A stretch of 64,000 bases of DNA from Phycisphaera sp. (GTDB taxonomy: Bacteria; Planctomycetota; Phycisphaerae; Phycisphaerales; Zrk34): the NCBI GenBank assembly GCA_016125285.1, contig WGMA01000005.1, forward strand, positions 124,001 to 188,000. The letters are read 5' to 3'. Under the pieces are notes generated by a model. It worked only from the letters and a program-made list of their open reading frames with translations. It was not told the DNA's origin and did not search any database. Of the stretch, positions 26,256 to 34,449 are shown one piece after another; position 1 is the first letter of the stretch, and the number at the start of each line of letters is the position of its first letter. A program made the translations under genes and the position numbers.

Positions 26256-27851
26256 TCAACGCGCGATCGCGGCGGGCGCGTCGGGTTGGTTTTTCGCGGT
26301 CAGCAGGCGGAGCGTCACGCCGTCGACGTAGTGACCGTCGAACTCCGGCGCGACCGAGTCCGGGTGGACGTTTTCCACGGCGCGGATGCGGATGATCACG
26401 CAGTCGACGCCCGTCGGCAGACGCATCGAGGTCGACAGCGGCTGCCACGTCGCGGGGTCGGCGTCGGAAATCAGCACGGCGCCGCGGGCGTTGTCGTACA
26501 TGGCCTTGGTGGCGATATCGGCCTTGCGTAGGGCGAACAGCTGGATGCCGAACTCGGTGTCGGTCTGCGGGCCGCCGGCCACGCGGTTGAACTGCGCGGT
26601 GACCGTCGCGATCACGCGGCCGGTGTCGATCGCGTCACGCATGTCCGCGACGTCGATCACGCGGTACACCTCGCACGAGCTGTGCTCCGCGGAGGCGCTG
26701 CTCGACGTGGCGTCGAAGCGCAGCATCCGCCGTCCCTCGAACGGCACGACGTCGGCCGTGGCGTCGACCAGCGACGCGCGGTCGCCGTTCCACTGCGCAC
26801 CCGCCTTGGCCGAGCCGGACACGACGTAGCCGCCGCGCTCGAAACCGCCCTCGATCGTCGGCTCGCTCACCTTGAACATCGTCCGCAGCGTGTCGCTCGG
26901 CTGTATCGGCGCCGACGTGACCGCGGCCTTCGCATCGGCGACGCGCGCCGTCTGTCCCGCGGTGACCGCCGTGACGGTCGGGCGACCGGTCGACTTCGTG
27001 TCGACACGGCCCTCGTAGACGCTGACCTCCGTCGCGCCCGTTGCGTCGACCGTCACGCTGAAGTAGGTGCCGCGGTCGACCACGGTGGCGGTGGGCGTCT
27101 CAACGGCGAACCCGTGCGCCGCCTCGGGGACGTAAGCGAGCAGCCGGCCGCGTGTCAGACGCACGCGGTTGTCGTTGATGAGTTCGAAGTCGGCGGGTCC
27201 CATGAGCGACACGGTCGCGGTGGACCGCATGATCATGTCGGCGACGCCGGAGTTGATCCGGACGGGGCCGCGGTCGAGCATCGAGCCGGGGCCGAGCACC
27301 GTGTCGTTCGCGGCGTTGGCGTTGCTGAGGTCGCCGGCGTTGTCGGCGAAGGTCACGCCGCGTGTGTCGGTGAGCGTGGCGACGGGCTGACCGTCGGCGG
27401 CGCGGCTGGGGTCGTCGGTCGTCGACGGGCCGCGCGACAGCAGCGCTACGGCGAGCGCGGCGGCGAACAAGAAGACAGCGGCCGCGGCGTAGTGTGACCA
27501 GTGGGTCGTACGGCCGCGGCCGCTGAGGGCACGTTCGGTGGAGTGGCTGCCGATGGAGCCGACGACGGCGCGGTCGGTCGTGTCGACGCCGTCGGTGTGG
27601 TGGTCGTGGTCGTGGCGGGTCGTACCGCTCGGCGCCGAGGCGCTGACGCCCGCGTCCGTCGCGCTGAGCCAGCGGAGGTGCGCGCGGGTCGCGGTCAGCT
27701 CGAGGTAACGCCGCCGCGCCGCCGCGCTGGCCGACAGCGTGTCGCGCAGCTCGGCGGACTGCTCGTCGGTCAGCTCGCCGTCGAACAGCTCGGCGACGAG
27801 ATCGTCGAGCCGGGCGCGGCTGAAATCGGGTTGGCCCTGCGTGTCGCTCAC
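26256..27851 (-). CDS. Cassette A FecR-like transmembrane protein
   Basis: 531 residues from GTG 27851-27849, whose bases overlap the sigma stop (GTGA); GGAGGG lies within the end of the sigma gene. Residues 1-65 are an anti-sigma-type helical region (DDLVAELFDGELTDEQSAEL), followed by a His/Asp-rich linker, RALSGRGR, one membrane helix (121-138, YAAAAVFLFAAALAVALL), a FecR domain (about 195-310, with RLTRGRLLAYVPEAAHGFAV and VVDRGTYFSVTV), and a variable C-terminal beta-rich region that looks carbohydrate-binding-like. FecR proteins pass surface signals to their sigma factor; no TonB receptor is present here. Confidence 0.85.
   Translation of the reverse strand: MSDTQGQPDFSRARLDDLVAELFDGELTDEQSAELRDTLSASAAARRRYLELTATRAHLRWLSATDAGVSASAPSGTTRHDHDHHTDGVDTTDRAVVGSIGSHSTERALSGRGRTTHWSHYAAAAVFLFAAALAVALLSRGPSTTDDPSRAADGQPVATLTDTRGVTFADNAGDLSNANAANDTVLGPGSMLDRGPVRINSGVADMIMRSTATVSLMGPADFELINDNRVRLTRGRLLAYVPEAAHGFAVETPTATVVDRGTYFSVTVDATGATEVSVYEGRVDTKSTGRPTVTAVTAGQTARVADAKAAVTSAPIQPSDTLRTMFKVSEPTIEGGFERGGYVVSGSAKAGAQWNGDRASLVDATADVVPFEGRRMLRFDATSSSASAEHSSCEVYRVIDVADMRDAIDTGRVIATVTAQFNRVAGGPQTDTEFGIQLFALRKADIATKAMYDNARGAVLISDADPATWQPLSTSMRLPTGVDCVIIRIRAVENVHPDSVAPEFDGHYVDGVTLRLLTAKNQPDAPAAIAR
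27465..27533 (-). promoter_or_regulatory. Terminator-like hairpin inside FecR gene A
   Basis: Sense strand: CGTGCCC (27533-27527), one base, then a 16-bp stem made from CAGCGGCCGCGGCCGTA (27525-27509) and TACGCCGCGGCCGCTG (27491-27476) with one bulge, then TCTTCTTGTTC. It encodes RALSGRGR to the first residues of the membrane helix. Confidence 0.7.
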
Positions 27852-28429
27852 GACAGGCCCTCCATCGACAGCGACTGATCGACGCAGCGCTCCAGCGCGT
27901 CGTGGATCCGGCGGAGCCACTTGCGGACGGTCACCGTCGAGCGCTCGACCGACGCGGCCGTGTCGTTGAGCGTCGCGCCGGGGCGGTAGCGGTGCATGAC
28001 CAGGTCGCGGTCGTCGGCCGGCAGCTTGTTGACGCAGTCGGCCAAGGCGCGCGAGCGCGCCTCGACGTGGTCGGTCATCGCCTCGGCGTCCGCGGCCAGG
28101 CCGTCGAGCAGCTCGTCATTAAAGAGGTGTCGGTCGCGGCGCTGCGTCCGGCGGTATTCCATCACCTTGAAGCGCACGATCTTGAACGCCCACGCGGGGA
28201 AGTTCGCGTTGGGGTCGTCGGCGTTGAACTCGCCGAACTTCTGCCACATCACGCTCGTCGCCTCGGCCAGCACGTCCTCCGCCGCGGCGAGGTCTGGCAC
28301 GAGCGACAGCGTAAAGGCCATCAGCCGACGCTCGGTCGCCATGAACAACCGCACGAAGCGATCGGGCGCCGGCACCGGCGTAGGGACCGTATGCTCGTGC
28401 TGTGACATGTTTTGCGACGATTCGGTCAT
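27848..28429 (-). CDS. Cassette A ECF sigma factor (Rhodopirellula/Verrucomicrobium type)
   Basis: 193 residues; ATG at 28408 is a possible later start. Region 2: FMATERRLMAFTLSLVPDLA, then AAEDVLAEATSVMWQKFGEF and AWAFKIVRFKVMEYRRTQRR. Region 4: CVNKLPADDRDLVMHRYRPG and the helix-turn-helix LNDTAASVERSTVTVRKWLR. This matches TIGR02989-type ECF factors. The stop codon overlaps the FecR start. Gene order sigma, FecR, pilin is shared with the seven other cassettes, so this factor probably drives its own operon (inference). Confidence 0.9.
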   Translation of the reverse strand: MTESSQNMSQHEHTVPTPVPAPDRFVRLFMATERRLMAFTLSLVPDLAAAEDVLAEATSVMWQKFGEFNADDPNANFPAWAFKIVRFKVMEYRRTQRRDRHLFNDELLDGLAADAEAMTDHVEARSRALADCVNKLPADDRDLVMHRYRPGATLNDTAASVERSTVTVRKWLRRIHDALERCVDQSLSMEGLS

Positions 28430-28537
28430 TTGTCGTACCCGTGGACGGTGTCCGAATGGACTACCCTCTCACTAAGGTAATGACCGCTCGACGCGAAATG
28501 GAAAGCGAAATGGAAAACTTTTCTGAAATTGGCCGGA

Positions 28538-29410
28538 TCACGGAGCCGACTGCTGGGCGACCCACGCGTCGTAGAGCTGCGGGAACGCCAGCTTCTTGGT
28601 GTCGATCGATTCGACCTGCTCGGTCAGCTCGACATGACCGTCGAAGAACAGCACGTCGCCGCCGCCGGCCAGGAGGTTCCTGTCGCGCGGCAGGTGGTAG
28701 GTCGCGATCGAATCGATGAACGAGGCGGGGTTGCCCATGTTCGTGCTCGCGCCGAGCCAGCTGTTGTTCAACGCGTAACCGGCCGTCGAGCCGTTGGCGA
28801 AGGGGTTCTCCTCGCTGATCAGCAGCTGCCGCTCCGGCGTCACGACGTTCGGGTCGTTGAACATGCGATCGATCTCGGGCTGCCCCTGCCAGCCGTGCCA
28901 GACGGTCTCGAGCATCGAGTACGAGTTGGACGGCCGCATCTTCGGGTCGCTGATGTAGCCGACCGACAGGCGCGCCGACGTCGGGCAGACGAACACGCGT
29001 TCGTCCTGCATGTAGGGCCACAGCCGGCCGCCGGGGTTCTCCTCGCCGGTGACCTCCGTGTACGGCGCGATGCGGCGGTTGCCGTTGGCGTCGGCGTGCC
29101 ACTGGTCCCAGCGGTCGTTGAAGTTGCCGTGCACGTCGACGTTGTGGCGGTCCGGCGCGTTGGTCGCCCAGTACGCCTCGGGCAGCGCTCGCGTGAATTC
29201 GCCCGCGTAGGCGGTCAGCGCGACGTACATCTGATGCTCGTTCGACTGGCAGACGACGATCTCGGCGCGCTCCACGGCGCCGCTGAACGTCGGGATGAGC
29301 AGCACCATCAGCAGGACGATGATCGACACGACGACGAGCATCTCGACGATCGTGAACCCGCGTGGCCGGGTGTGACTTGCGCTGCGGTTGATCAGGCGTG
29401 GCGTGTACAT
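28538..29410 (-). CDS. Cassette B pseudopilin
   Basis: 290 residues; ATG preceded by AAAGGGAG. Class III signal PRGFTIVEMLVVVSIIVLLM, cleavage expected after Gly. Middle part has RVFVCPTSARLSVGYISDPK; the C-terminal DG motif is GGDVLFFDGHVELTEQVESI. It starts 36 bases after the FecR-like gene of cassette B and ends 108 bases before sigma A, so each cassette appears to have its own promoter. Confidence 0.88.
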   Translation of the reverse strand: MYTPRLINRSASHTRPRGFTIVEMLVVVSIIVLLMVLLIPTFSGAVERAEIVVCQSNEHQMYVALTAYAGEFTRALPEAYWATNAPDRHNVDVHGNFNDRWDQWHADANGNRRIAPYTEVTGEENPGGRLWPYMQDERVFVCPTSARLSVGYISDPKMRPSNSYSMLETVWHGWQGQPEIDRMFNDPNVVTPERQLLISEENPFANGSTAGYALNNSWLGASTNMGNPASFIDSIATYHLPRDRNLLAGGGDVLFFDGHVELTEQVESIDTKKLAFPQLYDAWVAQQSAP

Positions 29411-29446
29411 GCGACTCCCTTTCTGCGCGTGATGGCGCGCCGGTCG

Positions 29447-31021
29447 TCAGCGCGTGTCCGCGGCGGGCGTGGCCTTGAGGTCGTACTCGTGCACGACGAT
29501 GTCGCCGAATCGGGCGTTGTAGCCGCCGCCGATGAACAGGCGGCTGTTGGTGTCGTCGAAGCCGTTGTTGGTCGCGCTCACCCACGGCGAGGTGAAGTCC
29601 GCGACGAACGGCCCTCCGTGGTAGTCGCGGTCGATGCTGAACGCGAAGCGCCCATTGACCGCGTCGTAGATCATCCGCAGGCGGTGCGTACCGGAGCCCG
29701 CCTGATCCGCCGAGCCGCTCAGCTCGCGCGACACGCCGCGCGTGTGCGTGCCGTCGAAGTCGCCGATGTTCAGCGACCGGTTCTCGCGGAAATCGTCCGG
29801 CCAGGCCACGGCGAACACGCTGGGGCCCTGCGGCTCACGCGACATGTCCTCGCCGGGCACGCACGTGCCGAAGCCGAAGAACGCCCCGCCGATGCCGCCG
29901 TGCGCGCCCACGTCGCCGACGGTCATCGTGACCTCCGCGACGAAGCTCCGGCGGAGCCAGTCCGTGCGCTGCGTCCGCAGGTAGCAACGCGTCGGATCGC
30001 CCAACGACGTGAAGCGAACATGCCCGTCGGCGTAATCGACCAGCGCGGGCGGGACCGCCTCCCAGCCCGCGGGCAGTCGGCCGGTGGCGAACGTGTCCGA
30101 CAGCGTGACCGGCGTGTCGGCCAGCGCCTCGCCGAACTCTTCGGGGCTGTCGAGGTTGAGCCGGGTCACGTTCCCTTCGACGTCGACGTGCAGCGCCTGC
30201 CGGGCTTCGAGCCGATACGTGTCGTCGCCACGCTCGACGCGGACCACGCCCTCGAGCACGCAAACACGCGTCTTGTCGGCGTCATCGACGTTCATGGCGA
30301 ACGCGGTGCCGAGGTCGACGACGCGCACGCCTTCGGGACCTTCGACCGCGAAGCCGTGCGCGCCCGACGGCACGTGCGCGGAGATCACGCCGCGGTGCAG
30401 GCGACCGCTGTTGTCGCCGTGCAGCTCGAACCGCGCCGGGCCGGTGACGTTGACGACCGCGCCGCTGGTGAACAGCAGCTGCGCCGAGCCCTTCGACAGC
30501 GTCAGCGTCCCGGCCCCAAGCGGGCTGCCGATCGACATGTCGGAGGCGGCGTCGGTCCAGGCGACGTCGCTGCTGGTGTTGACGACGGTCGCGACCGTCG
30601 GCCCCGAGGCCTCGCGGTGCGGCGCCCGCGGCCGGGCGAGGAACGACACGGCCAGCGCCGCGGCGATAAGAAAGGCAGCGGCCGCGGCGTAGCGGGCAAA
30701 ATGGCTACGCGCGCGACCGCTGTGGGCACGTCTGTCTGATCCGATGTCGTCCGACGGCGCGAGCTTCGCCACCGGGATCGGCTCGGCCTCGACGAGGTCC
30801 GCATCGTCTTCCAGCGGCGCCTCGGCCGTGTGCTCACGCAGGTCCAGATCGAGCTGGCTCTCCAGCGCGGCGCACCGGCGGAACACGCCGCGGGCCTTTT
30901 CGCTCGACGCCAGGTCGGCCTCGAGCGCCTGCACCTCGTCGTCCGTGGCCGTCCCGTCGAGGACACGCCAGATCGCCTCGAGCAGCGCGGCGTCGGTCAT
31001 GGGGTCGCGGTCGGGCGTCAT
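29447..31021 (-). CDS. Cassette B FecR-like protein with lectin-like C-terminal domain
   Basis: 524 residues from the ATG at 31021, which overlaps the sigma stop as ATGA. Order: helical anti-sigma-type region (1-65); the motif EAEPIPVAKLAPS (78-90), shared with cassettes C, D and F; RAHSGRARS; membrane helix (about 109-125, YAAAAAFLIAAALAVSFLA); FecR domain with RLHRGVISAHVPSGAHGFAV and RVVDLGTAFAMNVDD; then a C-terminal jellyroll of about 200 residues starting DTFATGRLPAGWEAV, similar in style to concanavalin-like domains. The 38 bases that encode the EAEPIP motif are identical to those of cassette C. Confidence 0.85.
   Translation of the reverse strand: MTPDRDPMTDAALLEAIWRVLDGTATDDEVQALEADLASSEKARGVFRRCAALESQLDLDLREHTAEAPLEDDADLVEAEPIPVAKLAPSDDIGSDRRAHSGRARSHFARYAAAAAFLIAAALAVSFLARPRAPHREASGPTVATVVNTSSDVAWTDAASDMSIGSPLGAGTLTLSKGSAQLLFTSGAVVNVTGPARFELHGDNSGRLHRGVISAHVPSGAHGFAVEGPEGVRVVDLGTAFAMNVDDADKTRVCVLEGVVRVERGDDTYRLEARQALHVDVEGNVTRLNLDSPEEFGEALADTPVTLSDTFATGRLPAGWEAVPPALVDYADGHVRFTSLGDPTRCYLRTQRTDWLRRSFVAEVTMTVGDVGAHGGIGGAFFGFGTCVPGEDMSREPQGPSVFAVAWPDDFRENRSLNIGDFDGTHTRGVSRELSGSADQAGSGTHRLRMIYDAVNGRFAFSIDRDYHGGPFVADFTSPWVSATNNGFDDTNSRLFIGGGYNARFGDIVVHEYDLKATPAADTR
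30665..30730 (-). promoter_or_regulatory. Terminator-like hairpin inside FecR gene B
   Basis: CGTGCCC (30730-30724), one base, stem CAGCGGTCGCGCGCGTAGC (30722-30704) with GCTACGCCGCGGCCGCTG (30693-30676), one bulge and one G-U pair, 10-base loop CATTTTGCCC, then CCTTTCTTATC. The tail uses TTT and CTT codons where TTC and CTC prevail elsewhere. Confidence 0.72.
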
Positions 31022-31563
31022 AGCTCGTAGCCCTCCCGCATCAGCCCCGCCATGATGCACCGCAGCAGCGCCGTCCGCGTGCGCTGCAACGCCTTGTACA
31101 ACGCGTTGGTGTTCATGCCGATCGTCCGCGCGACCTCGTCCGCGGTGACCCGCGCCGCGCCGTAGTACGACCGGACGATCTGCCGTTCGCGGTCCGGCAG
31201 CTTGTCGATGCAGCCGTCGAGATGACGCAGCTGCGCGGCGTGCAGGTCCTGCTCGCGTGACGACTCGTCGGCGATCAACTCCGTCAGCTCGTCGCTGAAC
31301 CGCAGGCGACACCGGGCCGACTCCCGGCGGTAGTTCATCGCGGTGTTGCGGGCGATCGACAACGCCCAGCCGACGAACGCGTCCCGCGACCGCAGCTCCG
31401 GGAACTGCCGCCACATGATCGCGCTGGCCCGCTGCAGCACCTCGTCGGCCTCCTCGCGGTTGAACACCAGCGAGCGCACAAACGCCCTAAGTGCATGCTG
31501 ATGACGCGTATACAGCGCCACGAACGCTTCACCGTCGGCCATGTTGTCCGGGGAGTCGCTCAT
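31018..31563 (-). CDS. Cassette B ECF sigma factor
   Basis: 181 residues from the ATG at 31563; a TTG four codons upstream is less likely. Region 2: VALYTRHQHALRAFVRSLVF, EEADEVLQRASAIMWRQFPE, GWALSIARNTAMNYRRESAR. Region 4: CIDKLPDRERQIVRSYYGAA and VTADEVARTIGMNTNALYKA. Same ECF type as A, D, E, F and H. A TAGAGA box and A-tract lie directly upstream (31566-31622). Confidence 0.9.
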   Translation of the reverse strand: MSDSPDNMADGEAFVALYTRHQHALRAFVRSLVFNREEADEVLQRASAIMWRQFPELRSRDAFVGWALSIARNTAMNYRRESARCRLRFSDELTELIADESSREQDLHAAQLRHLDGCIDKLPDRERQIVRSYYGAARVTADEVARTIGMNTNALYKALQRTRTALLRCIMAGLMREGYEL

Positions 31564-31565
31564 CG

Positions 31566-31622
31566 TCTCTACCAAGGTAGTGTCCGGACGCCGCGGATCC
31601 TGACACGATGAGCAGATTTTTT
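31566..31622 (-). promoter_or_regulatory. Conserved upstream region of sigma B
   Basis: Reading on the minus strand: A6 tract (31622-31617), CGTGTC, GATC, GGCG, CGG, then TAGAGA (31571-31566) directly before the ATG. The same ordered blocks occur upstream of sigma C, G and in part H. Confidence 0.5.
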
Positions 31623-31647
31623 GAACGCGCGATGCGGCGACCGGTCG

Positions 31648-32406
31648 TCACTCGCTCGGCACGGGGTAGTCCTGCCTGGTCCACGGGTTGGCCCACCAGA
31701 TCAGCTGGTGCAGGTCGCGCAGGTCCCAGCGGTTGACCGACCCGTCGGTGAGCTGCACGTTGATCGCCCCGAGGTGGCGGTCGATGGCGAAGCGGGCGGT
31801 GTTGCTGACGCCGGTGTTGGCGTGATAGGGATCGCCCTGCAGGTCGGGCGGCGCGGCGTCGGTCCACACGGGCCAACCGTCGACCCAGCGGCAATCGGCG
31901 AACAGCGGCGTCTGCGACGTGAACCGGATCCGCTGCAGCGTGCGGAAGTAACGCGTGTCGGTCGTGTGATTCGAGTACACCCACGCGTTCAGGCCGTAGC
32001 TGCCTTCCTTCCACTCGTTGCCGGTGTGGATCCACTGGCCGCTGTTCAGCTTGCCGTTCCACGCCAGCGTGTTGGTTCCGAAGAAGTGGTGCGGGTTGGG
32101 CTCCACGGCCTCGGGGCAGAACCGCAGCTCCTGCAGGTTCGCGTGGTACGGCTCGTAGACCTGCATCCAGAACGTCTTCCAGCCCGACGCGCCGTACGTG
32201 TTGATCGGAAAGGTCTGCCAGTTGTCGGCCAGGTAGCCGAGCTGCGCCATGTTGACCTGCGACAGCTGCGCGGCGCACACCGCCTGCCGTGTCACCGCAC
32301 GAGCCTTCTGCATGCTCGGCAGCAGCAGCGACACGAGCAGCATGATGATCGATACGACCACGAGCAGCTCCACGATCGTAAACCCAGACCTCGAACGATT
32401 CCGCAT
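31648..32406 (-). CDS. Cassette C pseudopilin
   Basis: 252 residues. Very short N-terminus (MRNRSRSG) and class III signal GFTIVELLVVVSIIMLLVSL. Central Cys-containing strand ELRFCPEAVEPNPHHFFG, C-terminal DG motif AINVQLTDGSVNRWDLRDLH. The start is 4 bases from the FecR stop, with GAGGA inside the end of the FecR gene, so translation is probably coupled. Confidence 0.88.
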   Translation of the reverse strand: MRNRSRSGFTIVELLVVVSIIMLLVSLLLPSMQKARAVTRQAVCAAQLSQVNMAQLGYLADNWQTFPINTYGASGWKTFWMQVYEPYHANLQELRFCPEAVEPNPHHFFGTNTLAWNGKLNSGQWIHTGNEWKEGSYGLNAWVYSNHTTDTRYFRTLQRIRFTSQTPLFADCRWVDGWPVWTDAAPPDLQGDPYHANTGVSNTARFAIDRHLGAINVQLTDGSVNRWDLRDLHQLIWWANPWTRQDYPVPSE

Positions 32407-32410
32407 GATG

Positions 32411-33853
32411 CTATTCCTCGCTGGTGATCGGCGTCGGCGTGACGATCCGCTCGAAGCGGATCAGGTCGAAGTTGATCTGATTGAATCCTCCGGGCGGGTC
32501 CACGAGCCGCAGCTGCAGCCGCTTGCCCGCGTCCTTCGGCGGACACGTGAACGTCAGTACGCGGTCGGTCATGATGCCCGCGCCCACGTCGGACAGGTCG
32601 CCCTGCACGCTCGCCAGCGCCTGACCCGAGTCCGCGTCGTAAAGGGCCAAGCCCCAGGCGACGCGCTCGATGTTGTCGGCGTACTCGCGACGCGCGCCGA
32701 CGCGGGCCGTGAGTCGGTAGGTCTCACCGGCGCGCGTGTACACGCCGAGGTCCTGATAAAGCGCGCTGACCACGCCCGCCGGATCGCTCGAGATCGGCTT
32801 GTTGACGTACCCCGCGAATCGTCCGTCGACGCCCGCGCGGAACCGATCGCCCTGTAACTCGCACCCCGCCCGGCTGCCCGCGATGGTGCTCTTCCAGCCC
32901 GTCGGCCACGACCGCGATGTCCTGTCCTGATCATCGTCCTCAAACGACGGATTGACCACCGTAACCGCGCGACGCACCTCGAGCGGCTCGCCGACCGACT
33001 CGGCGTTGACCACACAGCGGTCGCCCGCGACCAGGTCGAAGCTCCCCACGACCTGTCGCGAGCCGACCGCGCGTTCGATACGCACGCGGCCCTCGGTCAC
33101 CGCGACCGTCTGCCTGCCGCGCTCGTCGATGTCGACGCGGAACCGCGTGCCGAGGTCCACCACGCGCACGCCGTCCGGCAGATCGACCGCGTAGCCGACC
33201 GCCTCCTTCGGCACGTAGACCTCGAGGCGGCCGGCGTCGAGCCGGCCGGCGTTCGGCCCCGTCAGCGCGAAGCGGCACGGGCCATGCAGGCTCACCACCG
33301 CGCCACGCTTCATCAGCAGCTGCGCGTAGCCGCCGTCGAGCGCCAGGTCGCCGTTGGCCATCGCGTCGCCGACCGCCGGCTTGTCCGTCGACCACACCGC
33401 GTCGGCCGCGTCGATCAGCGTCGCCACCGCGTCGGCCTGCGCCACACCCATCCCGCCACCCGCCCGACCGGCACGATGGCCCAGCCACAGCGACACGGCG
33501 ACCGTCGCGATCAAGAAAAGAACGGCGGCCGCGGCGTAGCGATAAAAGCGGCTACGCACGCGACCGCCGCGGGCACGTTGAAGGGAAATCGGTTCATCCG
33601 CCGGCGCGAGCTTCGCCACCGGGATCGGCTCGGCCTCGATGATGTCGTCCGCGCCGGCGTCGCCCGCCGCGTCGTGCCGCATCATCCACGTCTGCGTCGC
33701 CACGCGGTTGAACAGCCGGCAGCGCGATTCGTCGCCGCGCATCGCCTCGGCCAATCGCTCGGCGTCGGCCTCGTCGCAGCGATCCTCCAGGTACGCCAGC
33801 GTCAGCGCGACGAAGTCGTCGTCCGTCATCGGGCTGTACGGCGTGTCAGGCAC
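32411..33853 (-). CDS. Cassette C FecR-like protein with CBM-like C-terminus
   Basis: 480 residues from GTG 33853-33851; the start overlaps the sigma stop by 8 bases (GTGCCTGA), an arrangement found also in cassette G. Anti-sigma-type N-terminus (FVALTLAYLEDRCDEADAER), EAEPIPVAKLAPA at 73-85, RARGGRVRS, membrane helix at about 106-123 (YAAAAVLFLIATVAVSLWL), FecR domain with RLDAGRLEVYVPKEAVGYAV and RVVDLGTRFRVDID. The C-terminal 170 residues begin VVNPSFEDDDQDRTSRSWPT, a pattern of carbohydrate-binding-type jellyrolls. Confidence 0.85.
   Translation of the reverse strand: MPDTPYSPMTDDDFVALTLAYLEDRCDEADAERLAEAMRGDESRCRLFNRVATQTWMMRHDAAGDAGADDIIEAEPIPVAKLAPADEPISLQRARGGRVRSRFYRYAAAAVLFLIATVAVSLWLGHRAGRAGGGMGVAQADAVATLIDAADAVWSTDKPAVGDAMANGDLALDGGYAQLLMKRGAVVSLHGPCRFALTGPNAGRLDAGRLEVYVPKEAVGYAVDLPDGVRVVDLGTRFRVDIDERGRQTVAVTEGRVRIERAVGSRQVVGSFDLVAGDRCVVNAESVGEPLEVRRAVTVVNPSFEDDDQDRTSRSWPTGWKSTIAGSRAGCELQGDRFRAGVDGRFAGYVNKPISSDPAGVVSALYQDLGVYTRAGETYRLTARVGARREYADNIERVAWGLALYDADSGQALASVQGDLSDVGAGIMTDRVLTFTCPPKDAGKRLQLRLVDPPGGFNQINFDLIRFERIVTPTPITSEE
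33509..33577 (-). promoter_or_regulatory. Terminator-like hairpin inside FecR gene C
   Basis: CGTGCCC (33577-33571), one base, stem CGGCGGTCGCGTGCGTAGC (33569-33551) with GCTACGCCGCGGCCGCCG (33540-33523), one bulge, loop CGCTTTTATC, then TTCTTTTCTTGATC. Tail codons GTT CTT TTC TTG. Confidence 0.72.
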
Positions 33854-34373
33854 GGGCGTCGCCCTCCGCGCCGAGCCGCTTGTCGATGCAGTCGGCCAGC
33901 ACGCGGTGGATGCGCGTGAACGTCACGTACACCGTCTTGAGATTCCGACCCAGCGACTCGGCGATCTGCGGGCCGGTCAGCCCCTCGCGGTAGCGCATCT
34001 TCACCAGACGCTGCGCGTCCGGCGCCAACGCCTCGAGGCACAGGTCCAGCGCGTGCCGCAACTCCGCCGACGACGCCTTGTCCGTCTCGATGTCGCGCTC
34101 GACCATGCCGAGCACCGCGTCGTCGAACACGACCGGATTCGCCCTGCGCCGCCGGAGGCTGTCGATCGACCGCAGCCGGGCCCCGCGGAGCATCCAGTTC
34201 ATGAAGTGCTCGTCGCTCTCGATCGTCTGCCGCTTCTCCACCGCCTCGATGCACAGGTCCTGGTAGACGTCCTCGGCGAGGGCCGCGTCGCGCACGATCG
34301 TCCAAATATATGAAATCACACGGGTTCGACGCGTGACGAGCAGACGCACCATGTCTTTTTCGCTGATGGGCAT
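33846..34373 (-). CDS. Cassette C ECF sigma factor (second subgroup)
   Basis: 175 residues from ATG 34373. Region 2: VRLLVTRRTRVISYIWTIVR, AEDVYQDLCIEAVEKRQTIE, NWMLRGARLRSIDSLRRRRA. Region 4: CLEALAPDAQRLVKMRYREG and LTGPQIAESLGRNLKTVYVT. The wording of regions 2 and 4 is closer to sigma G than to the other six, so C and G form a separate subgroup, which also shares the 8-base overlap with FecR and upstream sequence blocks. Confidence 0.9.
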   Translation of the reverse strand: MPISEKDMVRLLVTRRTRVISYIWTIVRDAALAEDVYQDLCIEAVEKRQTIESDEHFMNWMLRGARLRSIDSLRRRRANPVVFDDAVLGMVERDIETDKASSAELRHALDLCLEALAPDAQRLVKMRYREGLTGPQIAESLGRNLKTVYVTFTRIHRVLADCIDKRLGAEGDARA

Positions 34374-34380
34374 AAGCGGC

Positions 34381-34438
34381 TCTCTATGCGGTGATCCGCA
34401 CGCCGGGGGCGAATCCCTACACGGCTGACAAAATAATT
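34381..34438 (-). promoter_or_regulatory. Conserved upstream region of sigma C
   Basis: Minus strand: AATTATTTTGTC (34438-34427), CCGTGT, GGGAT, CCCCGGCG, GCGG, then CATAGAGAG ending 8 bases before the ATG. The first half matches the region before sigma G closely (TTGTC..CCGTGT.G.GAT). Confidence 0.5.
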
Positions 34439-34449
34439 GGGCCGCCCGG

